Shown piece after piece: positions 7,725 through 9,400 of a DNA stretch of 9,400 bases. The stretch's first letter is position 1. Every line of letters starts with the position of its first letter. Origin of the DNA: Bacteroidota bacterium (GTDB taxonomy: Bacteria; Bacteroidota; Kryptoniia; Kryptoniales; JAKASW01); assembly GCA_021796055.1 (NCBI GenBank), contig JAJYOS010000186.1:1-9400 (forward strand), given 5' to 3'. Under the pieces are notes generated by a model. That model had not been told where the DNA came from, did no database searches, and was given only the letters and a program-made list of their open reading frames with translations. The translations under genes and the position numbers were made by a program.

Positions 7725-7791
7725 TGATCAGATCGTTTATCAAGCATATCGAACTCCTAACTCATATTGATCAGTAACATGTTTATCAAGC
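7725..7791. repeat. Two-copy compound direct repeat before the phosphatase gene
   Basis: TGATCAG and GTTTATCAAGC occur together twice: 7725-7731 with 7735-7745 (3-nt gap), and 7768-7774 with 7781-7791 (6-nt gap). Starts are 43 and 46 bp apart, about four helical turns. The first copy also lies in an imperfect palindrome, AAATGATC-A-GATCGTTT (7722-7738). It is the main structure in the 238-bp gap between the patatin and phosphatase genes, so paired operator sites are plausible. Confidence 0.5.
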
Positions 7792-7836
7792 GATAACTTT
7801 CCGTCATCGGCAGAGCCGACGCATTCCGTTCTTGAA

Positions 7837-7863
7837 AGTATACAAGCTTTCATTCTTTTGCAA
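7837..7863 (-). promoter_or_regulatory. Candidate promoter for the phosphatase-kinase pair
   Basis: On the - strand TTGCAA (7863-7858) and TATACT (7842-7837) resemble -35 and -10 boxes but are 15 bp apart, shorter than the usual 16-18. Transcription would begin near 7830 and leave a leader of about 180 nt that includes the direct repeats. Lineages with a different sigma consensus may not use it. It is weak and offered only as the best candidate in the gap. Confidence 0.25.
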
Positions 7864-7886
7864 TAACTTCGCGAAGCGCTATCAAG

Positions 7887-8834
7887 TCACTCCGGAGACT
7901 TTCCTCTAAGACTTTCAATCGCGGCATCATATCCGGCGGAGACAAGATCGCGTATGTCGTCGGATGAAAACGACGTGATGCTGATTTCCAGCGGCTGTCT
8001 GGGTCGAATAGAAATTATCTCTATTTCCCTGTATTTTTTAAGCGTATCAAGCGAGTTGCCGGCATTGCGGTCCTCGCGCACGACTCCGTTGATGAAACTG
8101 GCCAGATCCATGTCGTCGTCAAGTATCGCGTTCGTCATCACATCAAAAGTCCTCTCGATCAGCTGGATAAGATTCTTCGCGTCGAACTTGGAACTGGGCA
8201 TGCGCTCCGGTTGGCAGGTGATCGCGCAGATCTCAGTGGCTCCGCTCTTGATTGCGGGGCTCAATGGAGCTATCTCGCGGACTCCGCCGTCAGCGAGCGG
8301 CTGCCCGCCTATATAGGTAAGCGGCATGACGATGGGAATGGAGGCGCTGGCGAGCAGATAACTGTTGAATATTGGTGAGGTAGGGTCAACCAAAGTGAGA
8401 GTACCGTCAAGAAGATTAGTCGTCCCAATTTGCAGCCCTGCGGGCGCCGCCCGCAAAGACTCAAGTGAGATATGCTTTCTAATCAGCCGCGCGAGAGGAG
8501 CGGTATCGACCAAACCATTATATGAATCGAAAAGCACACTCATGACAACCGCGGAGAGCCACCTGATATTCACTATATCTGATGGGCGGCGGATATTATC
8601 AGTCCAGAAGTCGACAAGCTTTTGGCCGATGTTCTTCCATGAGACAACTCCATTTGAAAGAGAATCTTTTCCTGCTTCCGAACAGATGAACGCGCCGTTG
8701 AGCGCGCCGACCGAAATTCCATAAATCATGTCAGGAACAAATCCTGAGTCAAGTACCGCCATTATTGCGCCAGCCTGAAACGCACCCTTCACAGAACCCC
8801 CGCTCAAAACCAGGGCCTTTCTCGCTTGCTTCAT
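7887..8834 (-). CDS. Patatin-like phospholipase (RssA-type)
   Basis: Protein of 315 residues with no signal peptide or clear membrane helix, so probably cytosolic. The patatin fold motifs are complete. An oxyanion loop SGGSVKGAFQAG (11-22) opens the protein, GISVG (39-43) carries nucleophile Ser41, and DGG (182-184) carries the dyad Asp182. The ASASIP helix region (163-167) sits between them as usual. The expected reaction is hydrolysis of acyl esters in phospholipids or other lipids; substrate cannot be read. GGAGA at 8841-8845, 6 nt before ATG, supports the start. It follows the peptidase gene by 56 bp on the same strand, with no hairpin between, so the two may share a transcript. A 238-bp gap separates it from the phosphatase gene, which probably has its own promoter. 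Confidence 0.9.
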   Translation of the reverse strand: MKQARKALVLSGGSVKGAFQAGAIMAVLDSGFVPDMIYGISVGALNGAFICSEAGKDSLSNGVVSWKNIGQKLVDFWTDNIRRPSDIVNIRWLSAVVMSVLFDSYNGLVDTAPLARLIRKHISLESLRAAPAGLQIGTTNLLDGTLTLVDPTSPIFNSYLLASASIPIVMPLTYIGGQPLADGGVREIAPLSPAIKSGATEICAITCQPERMPSSKFDAKNLIQLIERTFDVMTNAILDDDMDLASFINGVVREDRNAGNSLDTLKKYREIEIISIRPRQPLEISITSFSSDDIRDLVSAGYDAAIESLRGKSPE

Positions 8835-8890
8835 GTGCCATCTCCATCAGCCATTTGAGCTTAACGCCTAATCACTCAGCCGGGCCGCCC

Positions 8891-9400
8891 TCACCTGGAC
8901 ACTTTTCCGGATTGCGGTTTTGGAAAAGAGCTCGGCACACCGAGTCCCGTGCAGGCATCCCAACCCTTTGCCGCTGAATATCCCTGACCGGTCGTCGTTG
9001 TGATATTGTTTCCGTGCACGATGTCGCGGCAGAGAGACTCGTGAGTGTAAAGCGAATCGTTGAAAAAGCCCAGTGTTTGTTTACCTCCTTCGTTCACCAG
9101 AGCTACGAGTGCTGCCATCAGAGGAGCGACCGCGCTGGTTCCGCCGATAACCATCTCCTGCCCGTCCACAACGACGTTGTAGCCAGTTTCTGGATCCGCA
9201 TCTCCGGCAACGTCAGGCAAACCTCTGCCGACAAAACCGGTGTCGATCGAGCGAGGAACGCCGACAGATTGCTGGTATGTCGGAAGCGGGAAGACGTCGC
9301 TCACGCCACCGCCGGTAGCTGATGAACTCGACTCGTGCCAGACTGTCTCAGATACTATGCTCCCCCCTTTTGTTTCGACCCGCGTGGTATTGTCTTTCGC
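8891..9400 (-). CDS. Sedolisin / pro-kumamolisin family serine peptidase (S53), C-terminal part
   Basis: The frame stays open to the window edge, giving the last 169 residues; the apparent GTG start at 9304 is internal, because family-typical sequence (SSSATGG) lies upstream of it. Visible S53 motifs are GGGVSDVFPLP, RGLPDVAGDADP, then IGGTSAVAP with the catalytic Ser (codon 9136-9134), and the calcium-site residues CRDI and GWDACTGLG close to the end. Sedolisins are subtilisin-like endopeptidases with a Ser-Glu-Asp triad, normally exported and made with an N-terminal propeptide, often active at low pH. The Glu/Asp pair, propeptide and signal lie outside the window. The protein ends about 15 residues after the calcium loop, so there is no extra C-terminal domain. 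TGA is at 8891-8893. Confidence 0.92.
   Translation of the reverse strand, partial: AKDNTTRVETKGGSIVSETVWHESSSSATGGGVSDVFPLPTYQQSVGVPRSIDTGFVGRGLPDVAGDADPETGYNVVVDGQEMVIGGTSAVAPLMAALVALVNEGGKQTLGFFNDSLYTHESLCRDIVHGNNITTTTGQGYSAAKGWDACTGLGVPSSFPKPQSGKVSR

Noticed and set aside
7807..7819. Hairpin TCGGC-AGA-GCCGA in the gap before the phosphatase gene
   Set aside because: The stem is only 5 bp with a 3-nt loop and no T-run; too weak to call a terminator or riboswitch.
7871..7880. Self-complementary stretch at about 7867-7876 as terminator of the patatin gene
   Set aside because: CTTCGCGAAG leaves only a 3-bp stem with a 4-nt loop and is not followed by a T-run.
7887..8834. Patatin protein as a CBASS-like defence effector
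   Set aside because: No nucleotide cyclase, ubiquitin-like accessory gene or other defence gene is nearby, and the protein resembles RssA-type housekeeping phospholipases.

Overview
The window reads as a chromosomal segment of a Gram-negative bacterium of roughly 50% GC. Three things point to a double membrane: a system I cytochrome c haem lyase (CcmF), a small secreted beta-barrel ending in Phe, and a kinase with an apparent extracytoplasmic propeller. A Hanks-type kinase fused to TolB-like repeats, an RsbU-type phosphatase and an S53 peptidase together suggest Bacteroidota/Ignavibacteria-like or Acidobacteria-like lineages. This is an inference from gene content, not an identification.

Layout. 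On the + strand, positions 1-126 hold the end of an unidentified gene. A complete ccmF follows (169-2559), then an 8-stranded outer-membrane-barrel-type protein (2651-3235). On the - strand, reading from 9400 down, are the C-terminal part of a sedolisin (S53) peptidase (8891-9400, running off the window), a patatin-like phospholipase (7887-8834), a GAF plus PP2C/SpoIIE-type phosphatase (6350-7648), and a Ser/Thr kinase with one transmembrane helix and a C-terminal beta-propeller (6245 down to 3470). The two strands converge on a hairpin at 3340-3360 that looks like a terminator, better for the - strand. No tRNA, rRNA, CRISPR array or insertion sequence was seen.

How the genes fit together. 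CcmF attaches haem to apocytochromes c outside the inner membrane; the partial gene before it could be another maturation gene but is not recognisable. The phosphatase and kinase are 104 bp apart on the same strand and form a plausible opposing pair, with GAF as the cytosolic sensor and the propeller as the extracytoplasmic sensor. Their presumed promoter region, 7649-7886, carries a two-copy compound direct repeat.

Main oddities. The kinase-propeller gene is broken by one extra base in a run of six C (4139-4144, seen as G on +). Removing it gives a continuous 924-residue protein. The kinase catalytic loop reads HLD instead of HRD. A 14-15 codon reading frame with a very strong ribosome binding site overlaps the kinase start.
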